A stretch of 64,000 nt of DNA from the NCBI GenBank assembly GCA_027627225.1, contig CM051029.1:1699501-1763500 (forward strand), read 5' to 3'. A program made the translations under genes and the position numbers. Within the stretch, counting starts at the first letter, position 1. Each line of letters starts with the position of its first letter. The stretch comes from Congeria kusceri (taxonomy: Eukaryota; Mollusca; Bivalvia; Myida; Dreissenidae). Below are positions 35,501 through 48,548 of the stretch, piece by piece. The notes under the pieces are model-generated. The model was not told where the DNA came from, ran no database searches, and worked only from the letters and a program-made list of their open reading frames with translations.

Positions 35501-38500
35501 GACCATGTTTTATTTTCAAATAATCCTAGTATATGCAAAATACATGTTATGTAAATATCATTTAAGGATTGAATTTAATAATGGTTGCGTTCATGCGATT
35601 ATGAACGCAATGTTCAAACTGGCAACAGCATAATTTGCGCTAGCGCGCATCATGGATAATTTCCCAGTTTGACCATTGCGTTCATAATCGCATGAACGCA
35701 ACCAAAATTTATTTCAACCCTTATATTTACATTATAGGATTATGGGATTATTTCATAGCATTCCTTTATATTGTTTTGTTGAACATGTATTTTATTGCCA
35801 GTTTAAGAGAAATGACACGCACAGCAGTTTTCTTATCGGAACAGCGAAGTACCGCCCAATGTAACCAAATTACTGAACATAGAATGCACATTATGAGTAA
35901 CAAAATAGTTATCAATTCAAAAAATTAATTGTCCTTCCTTATTTCACCTTCAGTTTGCAGCGACAAATGAAATGTGATGTAAAAATAATATTTTTATTTC
36001 CCTTGCATAAAACTATTTCAGAAAAAATGAGTTATATGTCCTATTGAAGATCGGCAGTACAGTACATCTATATGAAGCATAACAATGGAGGACAATATTT
36101 ATTTACTGAATAAATCATATCGCTACAAAATTAAAAAAAAAAAAAACTAAACAGATGAATTAATACATGTAGCATCAATAGGAACTGCTATTTCGACTGA
36201 TTTAGCCAACGAGCACCAAACATTATTAATGCTTTTGTAAAATATGTGCTTTTCTAGTAAGACTCAATCCACATCATGAATAATTCTAGGCTACAGTACT
36301 AGAGTTCTGCCACTTCAATATCAAACAATTCAGAGACTGACAGTTTAACAGATCCCGGATACTCCTGTTTAATAATTAACACAACAGATGATCATAAAAT
36401 GATAAGTCCACACCATACAGTTTAGCATTGTTACACATTTTAACTCGTCGATAAAAAATGCAAAACAAACGACAAATGACACCACTAAACAAGTGACGAC
36501 GTGTAGTCCATGTCCTTAATAGCAGCCACACTGGCGTGTCTTAGCTCTTTTGCTTTGCCTGAGCATAACTTATAGTAGAAAGGATAACATTTTAATATAA
36601 ATCTAAACATTATATTTTCTTATTGAACATCCAAAACAATTCATCATTGTAAACTGTAATAAAATACATGAGACGACCTACATGATGAGGAAATAGAAAC
36701 ATCAGTGTGAAATTAAATCCAGGCAGTGACTGTCATTTGACTGACTGTTTTGCTCGCAATCTGCACGTATGAAAATTAATGGTCTAGTATTCTATAACGA
36801 TAGGAAGTGTGCGATCGATGGGAGCACGAAAATTGGTAAAGTTCGTTGACGCCGTGTTTTAGAAATGGAAACTCACATCTTGGGTAATGAAGATCGGTAC
36901 TGTGTGCAACATCTATTATCTTCAACGCTGCCTGACTTACGGGATGATACCATGCAGACAATATTCGCTGCCTTTGCCCCCATTGTCCTTATTCATAAGA
37001 GACATTCATGTCATAAATTGCTAGATGGAGAGTCAGATGGAGCATGACTGACATGACGCCTTCCAGACCCCAAGACACCCTTCAGCAGACGTGCAAGGAC
37101 CTGTATCCTTGTATTTGTACCATCATATGGGTCGTTTTGACGATCCCACGGCCGTCGGCCACATGTAAAATGTCATTTAGTGGAATGAAGCGAACAAATA
37201 AGTATTTGCGAACAACAATGACGTCTGACAGGCTGTCGTCCTTAGCCTTGAATCATGTACACTTGGACATGGGCATCGATGTTGCCCAAGTGATTAACGT
37301 GTTTGCATCTGACACACATGCAGAAATATAGATTCCGTCTACTTTGACATTGTTCTTACATGCGGCGTTGTTCGTACAGGTGACGTTGTCTAGAAATACA
37401 ATTAGATGAAACTTGACATCGATTGATTTTTCTTTTTTTATCTGCCTTTATCAATGATATTTATGTACTTGAAAACGATGTATAAGGTATACAATTGTAT
37501 AAAATAGCGTTAACAAGTCATTGATGTCCGCAACTTCTAACAATTGCCTCAATTTTACTTTGAATTATAGTGAAATATGGTGGAATTATTTAATTGAAAT
37601 ACTCTTGTATATATAGGGCTTAACTACATTATAGTATGTCTTTATCACTTGATGTTAACATACATTTCCCATACATTAAATTAAATTTGAATTTTTATTA
37701 AATCACGACAAAAAGGTTAAACTATGTTTACGAGATTAACTTAAATAGAAAACGTTTAAAGGACAAGTGTTTTACTGAAGTGCAGGCGGTCTTTTAACAC
37801 AGGATGTACTCGAGGGCGATAAAAATTTCTATACAACTAAAATGTCTTGTTTTGTTTAAGAATTGAGACAAAAACAAGTGTATTTATTTGATAAATCAAC
37901 AATTAATGCTAATGCAGATAACTAATAAATCGTAAAGAAAAAAAAAGGTAAAAACAAACGGTAAAAACGGTAGGCATTCCGGTTTCTACAGAGCAAGTTT
38001 TATTAATAATAACCAAAAAAAACAGTGTATTTTTTAACACTGTTCAATTGCTGTCAATTTCTTGATTCGTGAATCTAACTAAATTGTAATGATACTAATG
38101 GTTTTGAAACATCTTTATTTCTTCTAAATATGCGCCTAAACGCACATAAGACGTTCCAGGACCAAACACAAAAACAAGGTATTTTCTGGTAAATAATGTA
38201 GAAATAATACACCTTTGTGAGGCCGTTCACTTCTGCAGAGCCCGACATATTGGTTAAAGCCGGCGTACGTAGCAGAAGGCCTTTAACGCATTTTAAGAGC
38301 TTATGCGGACGTTAACGACCGACAACGGACTATAAACGGACTTTTTATGTTATACATGCAATATATGTTGATGGTTGTTAAAAAAATTAATAAGCGTAAA
38401 AACTAGATAACCATATGCTGTTAATGAGTATGATTTTTGTACAATAAAAAATTAAGGTATTTTCGGGTTTTTAACATAAAAAAAATTTATAAGAATTTAT

Positions 38501-38634
38501 GTTGTGTTATTCTTTGATTATTTTCTTTAGGTGAACTGGAAACTGGCGATCAGATACGGTGCGACCAACGAGGAAGAAATAGTAGTGGTGTCCCAACACT
38601 TTCTGACATATACGCAAAACATGCTGTCGTTTGA
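32577..38634 (+). CDS. gene B copy 2: single-Ig TM receptor, 249 aa
   Basis: Exons 32577-32643, 33448-33765, 33991-34035, 34584-34622, 35012-35104, 35389-35472 and 38531-38634, the same sizes as copy 1 and again summing to 750 nt. No stop or frameshift seen. By my comparison there are ten nucleotide differences from copy 1 in the coding sequence. Eight change residues: V/F next to the Trp pair of the Ig domain, S/Y and N/K in the stalk, M/T, E/D, T/I, P/S and M/I in the tail. Two are silent. The signal, first stalk and TM exons are identical. Confidence 0.78.
33448..33765 (+). CDS. gene B2 exon 2: Ig-like domain
   Basis: 318 nt, open. Reads ADLFKWWRQN; otherwise the same protein as copy 1, with identical cysteine pattern. 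Confidence 0.85.
35012..35104 (+). CDS. gene B2 exon 5: transmembrane helix
   Basis: 93 nt, identical to copy 1 (IGTGSAVGGCAAIAVTIYAV). Confidence 0.8.
35583..35703. repeat. near-perfect 40 bp inverted repeat, copy 2
   Basis: Same hairpin as 14101-14221, same single mismatch, in the last intron of gene B2. Confidence 0.92.
36865..37331 (+). mobile_element. hAT transposase C-terminal remnant, copy 2
   Basis: As 15381-15856, but nine nucleotides shorter around the SFSG/KRTNKYLRTT block. Broken by the same upstream stop. Confidence 0.8.
38531..38634 (+). CDS. gene B2 exon 7: C-terminal tail
   Basis: 104 nt, stop TGA at 38632-38634. Ends LSDIYAKHAVV. Confidence 0.72.
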
Positions 38635-39261
38635 CGAACGTTAACATGTATTTATTATTCGAAGATTATCACAATCATATACACGTATGTCTGTGAGGTG
38701 TAGTATTTTTCAAGACGTGTTTAATTCTTTTTATCGGAGTATACAGTCTATTTCAATACATATCGTTATGCTATGTAGTTATCATTTCCCGGATTATAAG
38801 TTGTGTAGCATACCCTGGAGTATAGTTTACGCATGCGTTTTTTTCTTTGACAATTGAGGACTTACTTACTTTAGGACATTATTTGATTTTAGTGATTTTG
38901 GTGTGAACCAATTTATTTCATTATGTTATAATTTATGATATATTTTATAATAGGCTGATGTTTTGAAGGGAACAATGTGTATGTGTTTGTTTACTTTTGG
39001 CACTGGCTTTTTATATTCTTTATTTGTAAAATGTATTCGTAGAGCTCGAACATTATGTTAAATGCTACATTCCCCTAGGTACGGGCTAGTTGAAATGGAC
39101 TATGTCAACGACAAATTGGCTTCCTATTGCACTATAAATGATATTATATGATATAAACAAGCCATACAGATGCATTTGCATTAAATAAATAATAAATATT
39201 ATACTACAAAATGAGATAATTATGTGCTAAAATCAAATTAGCGAAAAGTTTGAAACAAAAA

Positions 39262-39345
39262 TCCCAAGTGGGTATCGAACTCACGACTTTGGAGCCATTT
39301 GAAGAAATGCAATCAGACAGCGCTTTATCAAACTGCGCTATTATG
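39262..39345 (-). repeat. tRNA-like sequence, probable SINE head
   Basis: On the minus strand, an A-box-like TAGCGCAGTTTGATAAAGCGC-type segment at 39320-39340 and a good B box GTTCGATACCC at 39270-39280. The D stem (GCGC/GCGC) and a 4/5 bp T stem can form, but no proper anticodon or acceptor stem, so this is a degenerate tRNA or SINE rather than a working tRNA gene. Confidence 0.5.
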
Positions 39346-40372
39346 CTTGGTAATGCATTGTGTGTAAACTATAATTATACAAAATACTCACATTTCTGAG
39401 TTCAAAGTGTAAAAATGATGAGGGCCAAACGGACACAACCCTTATTAAAATTTGATTTTTATCGCATAATGCGTGCACTCATTACCCATTATTTAACATG
39501 TATATACCCTGTTTTAACCGGTATTATATTTCAGTATTAATATCTTAATTTCAGATTTATTTTAAGAAATTGCCCACTGGAGGCCTTTTTTGATGACATA
39601 ATTGCTTTAAACGCTGCATAATTTAAATTTAATATTGTTAATATGTAATGTTGAGTGCCATCTACATGGTTTCTGGTTCAATATAAACGATACTAAAACA
39701 CCGACACATAGATAATCACAAAACGAGTTACTCGTTCTTTGTAGGATATATTTTAACGGAATTTAGCGGAAAGGATCTTATGGCAATTTATTGCAGCATG
39801 ACGATCCTACTGAAACAAAAATATATTAATGTGTTAGTTTGTGGCTTTGATTGTTATATTAGGTGTCCTTTTGTTAAGAAGCTTCAATGTTATCAACCAC
39901 AACATCCGTGTAAACAATTATATTACTGGTCTTCGTTGTACATGTACATACACTGTATGCATTTGATGCCAAATTTTGTTACGATTTTGTAACAGTCAAA
40001 ACACACACAATATCAAAGAATTCTTTCTTTTCATTTCAATTATTTAAACACTTTATTTCGATAGTATTAAAATCAATATTGATGTATTTATGCTTGTTTA
40101 TTTGATATTTAGTGGTTTGCTATTCGACCTTTAAGTTAATGATATTTAAGCGTGTTTGACTTAATTGAGAAAAATCACTTTAGAAATTATTGTATCAGTC
40201 TTTAATCTGAACAATTAAGTTAACAAAATTATAGTCGTAAAGGAGAGAAAGAAGCAAAGCATACACTTGTTTAGATAACTGCATAAATGTTGCTGATGAT
40301 AATATTGTTGTAGAAAATTCAAGTAGTTCAAAGAAGCATACAACGAACAACAAATGTGCTTCAAATATAGAT

Positions 40373-40436
40373 GATTGTGACTTATGAGTGTGTATGATTG
40401 TGACTTATGATTGTGTACGATTGTGACTTATGATTG
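40373..40436. repeat. 23-bp tandem triplication
   Basis: GATTGTGACTTATGA at 40373, 40396 and 40419, spaced by 23 bp. Confidence 0.85.
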
Positions 40437-41974
40437 CAGTTCAGCCAGTGACTTTAAATACAAACGTCGTATAAGAATCTCATTCAGCTCGGTTTTTTGA
40501 TTTTATATGTTCGTAGTCGTGTTCTCGTTAGCACCAATGTGTATTGCACATACGAAGTATTTATCAAGACATAATACTCGAAGTAGACTACGCAATACGA
40601 ACCTATAATAAATAAACTAAACATCAACATACAGGAGACAGTTTTCAGGAATATTTTATAGTCAGTCGCTAAGTGAGACCTTGGCCAAAAACCTAAAGAT
40701 CTGGTACTCGTGGAATATCTTCGTAAGTGTGGGTCAAGTATTAGCAATATGCCTTGCTGAATGTAGAATATATGGGCAGGATACATATATGCATTTTATA
40801 TTTAACATTTGATCTTTATGATGGACCTTGATTTATGTTTCTTGTGCGCGACAATCTCTCTTAGGATGGTGATCATTTATATCAACTTAATTGAAAATCC
40901 CTCCATAACAGACAATATTATGCTCCGGACAAACACTTGACATTCGGCCCGGACGAATGACCTTATTCAGTCAGCTTGTTCTGGCGCGCTACACACCGCC
41001 TCAAAACGCCGTCAACATCTGCCTAGTTATTTTAAAGTCATTACATGTCTGCAAAAGTACATGCAAATGCAGGATATAGTATTCGGAAATACCTATTTAT
41101 TATCAAATTTAACTTTTGACCGCCTACTGAGTCATTGATCTTGGACCTATAAAACTGTTCTTGCGCGCGGCCCACCATCTTATGCTGCTGATCATTTCTT
41201 TTAACTTTTTGCGAATCTCTCCTAACCGGCAATAATTTGCTCCGGACAAATATTTGACCGTACAGTTCGAACACATTGGCCGATCAGTAACATAACGTCT
41301 CAGAAAATTTATATTTTCTGCCAATTTATTTGAAAAACACTTTCATGAATGACACATTTATGCTCTGTAAAAAGGTATTGGGTGCCACCTGCCTGCAAAA
41401 TGTGTTCCAATAATGAGTAACGTCTTTAGCACATAAATCCAATGAGATATGAGTTATGGTACAACCATAGGAGGTATATAATACTTCCAAATTATTATTG
41501 GATTGACTCTATGGGACGCCCCTTATATTCTGACTGACTTTGGAGTAAACCGTGTTTGCTCTGTATTCATCACTCTACTCAATTTTTACTAAATGAGCTT
41601 GTAATGTTGAGTGCCAACAAGCTCATAAAATACTTACGCTGGCTGAGGAAAGAATGGCCATTGCAAAGTGATCAAAACCGTGTGCAGATCATCCGTGTTT
41701 ACGAGTATGTACGAGTATATGCAAACTATACTGTTGTAGTTATAATGATAACGCATTTTAAGTACACATATCATCAGTTTTATTGACTAATTATACTCAG
41801 TCTATATAGACAAACTGATATTATATTACATAAATGTAACTATTAACAAGATATCACAATTATGGAATATATTCGGCGGACTGTATTAAACTGTCCCGGG
41901 ACTATGTTCTAGTCTTATCACTGCGTGTAAAATCTTGCTTATAATGCAGTAACATATTAGCGTCATACAGTTAG

Positions 41975-42275
41975 AAAACTATTGAAGATTGGATATTCGA
42001 TTTTCCAATATATATGTGGAACAGTATATTGGAGAATCGGATATCCAATATACATGCAAAAAGTTGTATTGGATATTCCAATCATAACATACAAAATTCT
42101 CATTAGTAGAGGAAGTCAAGCCTATAATGCAAACCAGAGACAGCATAGTCACTAGCAATAATATTAATATACAATTTCGAATCTCCAATGTACCTGAAAA
42201 ATGTATATTGGTCATTTGAATCTCGAATGTACATGTAGAAAAGTATATTGGATATTCTCATTATTACAATTGAAT
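41975..42275. repeat. cluster of short inverted motifs (TTGGATATTC / GAATATCCAA)
   Basis: Repeated ATTGGATATTC-type motifs in both orientations, spaced about 50-60 bp. A similar cluster (GAATCTCCAATCTCC...) is at 42885-43070. Confidence 0.65.
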
Positions 42276-42609
42276 TGACCACTAACAGAAAACACTAGTG
42301 TACCTATGGCAAAACAAAAAGCTGCAATGACTGACAATATGTTCATCGCATATTTCTCGCCTAGTTATGCCCGCGGCCGTCGATGCCTACTGGCTAGTGT
42401 GTGGAGCTAACTTGCTCGCGCGAATTGTAAGTTAAGAGTGAGTCCGGCCTTGCTTTTGCTGAAGAATTTTCATTTCGCCATGCCGACACATGTCACAATT
42501 CCGCGACTACCAGGTAGATTGGACATTTAGAGTGTTATATTATAATATCCAGTCTTGAATTGTCTCCAAAATGTATATTGAAGTTTAAAAATTGTTTATT
42601 CGATATTGT

Positions 42610-43190
42610 ATATTTAGGTTAGCCTATTCAATGTCTGATTCACGACCCTGTCCCTGCAATCGCCAGACTCATCTGTGGTAACCAAGCGAACATTGGTGAT
42701 CGGACTTGCGCTGACTCTTTCAAACGACACCTCGATCAGCCCGATCATAGCCAGGGGGCGAAGATACGGGCCCGAGAAGTTCTTCCACGGGCCTGGAGGC
42801 AAGCACACTAATGGCTTGCAAAATATGCCCGGTTACAACGGTCGGCATTTGCATGCAGAGTGTTCGAGTTAATGACAGTGGAAAATTCGAATCTCCAATC
42901 TCCAATATCCAAAAATGGTGTAGATTGGAGATTCAAAATTGTTATTTCGAATACCCAACATCTGAACAAAATGTGTATATTTGAGATTCAGAATTGTAAA
43001 TTCAATTATCCAATCTCCAATATCCAAAAATATACATTGGATATTCAAAATTGTTCATTCAAATCATATATTTAGGGGAGCAAAGTCAATGTCTGATCCA
43101 CGACCCTGTCTCTGCAACCGTCGAACTGATTTAAGGCTACCGATCGAACATTTGGGATCGGACTTGCGCTGACCTTTCTAACGACAACGC
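42610..43190. repeat. direct repeat pair flanking an inverted-motif cluster
   Basis: A roughly 105 bp block (AATGTCTGATTCACGACCCTG ... GATCGGACTTGCGCTGAC) at about 42628-42720 recurs at 43087-43180 with mismatches (GATCCACGACCCTGTCTCTG). Between them lies the CTCCAAT-rich cluster. Confidence 0.75.
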
Positions 43191-43389
43191 TCTTTTCTAA
43201 CATTGATAACTTACATCGAGAAATGGCTTTTGACCAAGTGTTAGGGTCAGGGTTAGGTTAGGATAAAGTAATACATTTCATCTTGGTCTGTCAGGTGTCT
43301 AAGGGAGACTACTCGTACAAACCTGGTAACCGGGGTTTTGGTCCCACTGAAGTGATCAACTGTTATATGCAAACACGGCAGTGTGTTAC

Positions 43390-44880
43390 AGGTAGTAAAT
43401 CGCCAGTGCGCCAGTGTCAGTCCCGCTGATTAGATGAACAAATATGCATTAAACGACAAAGAGTTACTGGAATCATATCGCCACCACCAAGCCGAACGTC
43501 GGGACTGGTTCCGTACTGCCCGTCATTCGCGCTTGGCTTCTCGAAGCCAGCCGATGTATCTTGGACGGGGCTTCGGGAGGACACTGGGGCTGTCGGACTC
43601 GCTGAAGAGATGCACTACTGCACGTACAAACGACAAAGTGTAACTGATAGAAAATCGCCACCACCTACCCGAACTGGTCCCGCGCTGCCACTCGCGCTAG
43701 GCGACAGGCCTCTTGGAGACGGTCCCGCTGAAGAGATGATCTGCTATGCATACGAATAACCAAGTGTTGCTAGTAGCGAATCGCCACATTAAGGGTGTCA
43801 GTCCCGCTGAGGAGTTGATCCGCTCTGCATGAAAACGGCAAATTGTTCCTGGTATGAAATCGCCATTACCAAGCTGAACGTCGGGCCTGGTCCCGTACTG
43901 CACGTTATTCGGAATATGCCTCTCGCAGCCGACAGAGGTCTAAGTGACGGGGCAGTGGGAGGACACTGGGCTGTCGGTCCCCCTGGAGAGTTACACTACT
44001 GCACATAAAAACGACAAAGTGTTACTGGTATGAAATCGCCACCACCAAGGGTTAGGGTTAGGGTAAAGTCATGAATGTAATCTTGGTATGGCGGTGGTCC
44101 AAGGGAGACTACTCGTACAAAACTGGTACCCTGGGTACCGGTCCCGCTGAGGATATAAAGTGTTACATGCAAAAACGGACAATTGCGTTACTGGTATTAA
44201 ATCGCCACTGTCCCGCTAAGGAGATGAACTACTTTGCATAGAAACGACAGTGGTACTGGTAGCATATCGCAACCACCGAACCGAACGTCGGGACTCCTCC
44301 CGTACTGCCCGTCATTCGCGCTAGGCCTCTCGCAGCCAGCCGAGGTCTCTTTGACGTGGCTGCGGCAGGAAACTGGTGGGTGTCGGTCCCGCTGAAGATG
44401 ATCTGCTATGCATAAAACGAGTAAGTGTTACTGGCAGAAAATCGCATTCACATGTCCCAGTTCAGTCCCGTACAGTTTGCTTTGGGGGTGTCAGTTCTGC
44501 TGAGGAGATGCACTACTACACACGCCGAAGTGTTACTGGTAGCTAATCGCCACCTCATACCCGAATTTCGGACCTAGTCCCGTACTGTCTGCCATTCGCG
44601 ATAGACATCTCGCAGCCCGCCGAGTTCTCGGGGACCGAGAATCATTCCTATATATGTAAGGGGTACAGCATGCGACGAGCTCTCGGTCGGGGACAGGGCG
44701 TCAGTCCCGCTGTGGAGATAGCTACCCTTACGTCAGGCATGTTATCTTGGTTTGGCAGTGGTCTACGGAAGACTACTCGTACATACCTGGTACCCGGAGT
44801 GTTGGCCCTTATGAAGAGATAAACTCTTACATGCAAAAACGGCTCTTGTGTGTTACTGGTAGAACATTGCCACTGTCAGT
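43390..44880. repeat. GC-rich degenerate satellite
   Basis: Irregular tandem copies of a long unit marked by GTCCCGCTGA (near 43421, 43722, 43801, 44143, 44386, 44702 and variants), AAGTGTTACTGGTA, ATCGCCACC and CGCTCTCGCAGCC-like words. GC content is clearly above the surroundings. Telomere-like GGGTTAGGGTTAGGG occurs at about 44049-44063, and a looser TTAGGG run at about 43241-43262. Confidence 0.8.
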
Positions 44881-44942
44881 GGTGGTCCCCTGACGGCCAT
44901 GCTTTTCAATGGAGCGGAACTATTTTGAACTTCTTTGCGGTC

Positions 44943-45080
44943 TTATTTAACGGATTCGATAGTTTGTACGTATTCATATCCCCATATTTGGGATCCATAG
45001 CAAAGTATCGGCGTGATAATATAATCAAATATTTTAAACATTTCAAATGGTTGAAAGTAGCCAAATGTTTGGAACTTGTG
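44943..45080 (-). mobile_element. LINE reverse-transcriptase C-terminal scrap
   Basis: A minus-strand frame reads FDYIITPILCYGSQIWGYEY, typical of the region just after the catalytic core of non-LTR reverse transcriptases (P-I-L-x-YG-x-x-x-WG). Only about 40 residues remain. Confidence 0.65.
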
Positions 45081-45879
45081 CAAATTACCACTGTGTATAC
45101 CACACAGACAAAATACCACACAGACAATACCACCCACGCTGTCCGTTTTGTTTATATATGCGAACTAATATGTGTATGCGTAATTGGGCATGACAATAGT
45201 TCCAATAATAGGGATCAAAATTATTAACATGTTCACCATATATGATAATAATTGTGGTCCTAAATATATCAACGCTTATGTGCAGCAAATACATTTTCTC
45301 CGTAGTGTGTTGTCTTGTTATATTGTGTTTAATATATTTTCAGTGTTGATTAAGTTAAGCATCACACTCTCAACTCCTTTATAAAACACTACAAAACAAC
45401 TTTCACAAAAACAAGCATAAAATAAAAACAAACTACATTTTAATCCAATGCAGCTTTTATTTCATTCGTGGTCACACAAATAGATATGGGTTCTATTACC
45501 TCGTATACGAATTCACACTTAATTTAAAAAAGAGTTTGTATTCGAACTGACATTAATGTGTAAAAATGCTACTATATGGTTTAATATTGCATTCGATGTT
45601 TATAATATACTGAAAGCTTTAATCAGTCCACTTTATTCTGCATTATATAAAATATCATAGTATACGACCACACTAGAAATGCATGCAGAGCTTTGAGTTT
45701 CATTTTGATCTAATCTAACATAAAAACACACACAGGATGTTACTAAATACTTCGATTAGATGAGTGTTGCTCTTTCATTAACATGACTTACATTTAAATG
45801 AAAAATATTGTTAGGAATACAGAATGGCGATTAATTGTTGATATCTTTGTCAATGTTTATATTAAAAATATTGTGTTAC

Positions 45880-46171
45880 GATCAATTTGCTCAGGTCGGA
45901 GATCAAAATGTGCAGTTGTCTTTCGAGTATAGTTGGAATAGCAACGATGTAAGAAAGGTGGAGTGTTACAGAGAAGGTATACTCATAGGAAGGTGCAGTG
46001 TTGTTTGTTCTATTGGGCGAATAGGTGTAGGTGTGTTCACTATGTCTTCAACACCAGACGTAACTACAGTGTATGTTTATATTATAACATTCAATGACAG
46101 AACATCTGGGGCTTACGCATGTTAAAAAGCGAACAACCATCTGATGACGACCATAAATATCCAGACAGCAA
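45880..46171 (+). pseudogene. gene C Ig-like domain 1 with in-frame stop
   Basis: Reads VQLSFEYSWNSNDVRKVECY and, later, RTSGAYAC followed directly by TAA, then KANNHLMTT to a proper GTAAGG donor in phase 1. The D/T-x-G-x-Y-x-C F-strand pattern identifies the domain. Start not resolved. Confidence 0.65.
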
Positions 46172-46214
46172 GTAAGGCTTTACAATTGCATTTGCTACAA
46201 CAAATTGTTCAACT

Positions 46215-46330
46215 GCTGACATCATCATCAGCAGCAGCAGTAGCAGCAGTAGCAGTAGTAGTAGTAGCAGCAGCAGCAGCAGTAGTAGTAGTAGTTGTTA
46301 TTGTTGTTGTTGTTTTTGTTTTGTATGTTT
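46215..46330. repeat. (AGC/AGT)n microsatellite
   Basis: CAGCAGCAGTAGCAGCAG... grading into GTAGTAGTAG and GTTGTTGTT, in the first visible intron of gene C. The rest of this 2.7 kb intron (46331-48300) has no recognised gene. Confidence 0.93.
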
Positions 46331-48299
46331 TGATCTTGTTGTTGCTGCGTTCTACAAAGGGAGCAGTCAGATGCATTTAAGATACCACTTTATTTAGTAC
46401 AAATAATTACTTTTAGTAACATGTAGGTCACCAGGTTTTGTACACATATGGCAAAATGCTTCTTCAGTTACAATAAGCAAATCCACTTTAGTGATAAACC
46501 TGTAAATAACATTGTTGTATGATACGAAATGAATGGTGCTATATTCTTTCTTTTATAAAGACGTAATAGATATTTAAGATTGTTCGTTGGTAGATTTTGT
46601 GTAATATGTCTGCATGTATTATCCTTTATTACGTATTAACACATAGAAGGTTAAGTTTACACCACTGAAAAAATAGCGTTTAATAAGACTTAAACGTAAA
46701 GTGATTGCTATTATATGTCATGTTTAATGAAGTGTATGTAATTTACTCTATTCAATTTAGTTTAAGAAGTTTAATTCAATTGATCTTCAAAATTTAATTT
46801 CAGTAAAGCTAACAAAAATGGGAAGCGTTTGCGAATTAAATGCAATGTAAACATACAATAAATTTCTTGTTAATATTAATTACAAATGCCGTAAACTTCA
46901 TTTGCATACCCTAAAGTGGTTGTGTTCCTTATTATATGTACAGTGGGTATTTATTAAATATTAGTTCTGAGCGTGTCGATTCATGTACTACAATGCGTGT
47001 TTAGGTTACATACCAGTAATTCCAATTCCCATTGGGTCCCATTATAAAACGGCAAACTTTCCAAGCATTTTTCTAGTATTTCCTTTATATCAGAGTGTGC
47101 AAGCTTGGTATCAATTTAAAGATCAATCTGTTCCCTTCAGTTTGCAATAAAAAAGATATGCCATGTTACTTCTAAGAAAATGCATCTCACGGGCACCGGT
47201 AGAAAACAGGGTTTCGGCAGTAATATTTCGACAAAAGCCCCATACCACAGTAAACACACCCCAAAAGTTCACCTTTCAAGTTAGCCTCCAATGAAGTGCA
47301 CCAAAATGTTGCAGACACGCATAGGATATTAGAAATAATCACAAAAGGCATGTCTGAGATACCTAAATGGCTTTTATGCCAGAAGAGAAGAGGAACTCTT
47401 TAGTAATAGGAACTACTTTTGAATGGACCACGGAGGGATACACAATGATTTACTGGTATCTAACCTTTACACATGACGCTTCCACTGCCGAGTGTTTGAA
47501 AAGTAGATTAACTCTATGTAAATAAACTAGTTGTCTAATATTGTCAAATATTTATTGTAACGTAACGTAAAATTTAGTTTTATCATACCACTATGCTGAT
47601 ATCGCCTGATACAAAGGTACGTCATATTACACGGATTCAACATAACGTCAGCATATTCAGTAAATATGAATCAGATTCAATGAAACAAAGAATTTGATAC
47701 CAAGAACGTATATAGTGTACTATTTTTAATCGTCATAAATCACGAACAAGTTATTTTTAAATACTCATATTAACCCGCACGTTGGTAGTGGTATGACGTC
47801 ATCAATGGAACTATAAATCGCCCATTATAGATTCCAAATAAACGAAATACAAGGATCAGTTTTTGTTGTGCCTCAAACATGTTTTACCAAAAATTGAACA
47901 CGCTATTGTAAATTTTGACACTATCTTGAACATGTCAGTTTCAATACACAATTCATATTATTCTGAGCCTCACCTGATATATTACACACAAGACCAGTCA
48001 GTAACCTGTTATTTTCTATATATTTATATACATGTATATATACTACACGCATCCATTCATGTATACATGTCTATTGTCTCATTTGAATACAAACATTTTG
48101 AATACATTAAATAAAGCATAGAACACACAAAAAAACACCAACAAACATATTAAATACCATACATCTATATTAGCAATCGAAGCTGGCAAGTGTCTGACGA
48201 TATTACAGCGCTAGTATCAATATGTCGTTGCTAAAAAATGATATATATTTGTTTACAGTTTCTTTTTAGTATGTTTGAGTAAACCCCACCTATACAATG

Positions 48300-48517
48300 T
48301 GTTGTTGTTGCAGTTGTGGTTATAGTAATAGTAGTAGTAGAAGTAGTAATAGTAGAAGCAGATAATGTTGTAGTAGTAGTAATAGTAGAAATATCTGTAG
48401 TGAGGTAAATGTTGTTGTTGATGTTGTTGGTGTACAAGTAATCGTAGCAGTAGTAGTAGTAGTAGTAGTAATATTAGTAGAAGTAGTAGTACTAGTAGTA
48501 GTAGTAGAAGTAGTAGT

Positions 48518-48548
<31 letters not shown>

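Larger units (their letters stand above)
17556..39042. repeat. tandem duplication unit, copy 2 (with inserted transposon)
   Basis: 21.49 kb; subtracting the 7,286 bp transposon plus duplicated TTAA leaves about 14.2 kb, matching copy 1. The right border is the same AATGTATTCGTA, after which 39043 onwards (GAGCTCG...) is unique. Confidence 0.92.
39043..45852. other. gene-free interval between gene B2 and gene C
   Basis: 6.8 kb. It contains a tRNA-like SINE head, a 23 bp triplication, short inverted-repeat clusters, a GC-rich degenerate satellite and a LINE fragment, listed separately. Short frames elsewhere do not resemble known proteins. Confidence 0.7.

Noticed and set aside
3357..39042. 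Duplication as two collapsed or separated haplotypes in the assembly
   Set aside because: Not excluded, but the precise breakpoint within an exon with filler, unique flanks on both sides and a truncated A2 favour a real tandem duplication.
39262..39345. Functional tRNA gene
   Set aside because: A and B boxes are present but the anticodon and acceptor stems do not form; SINE head is likelier.
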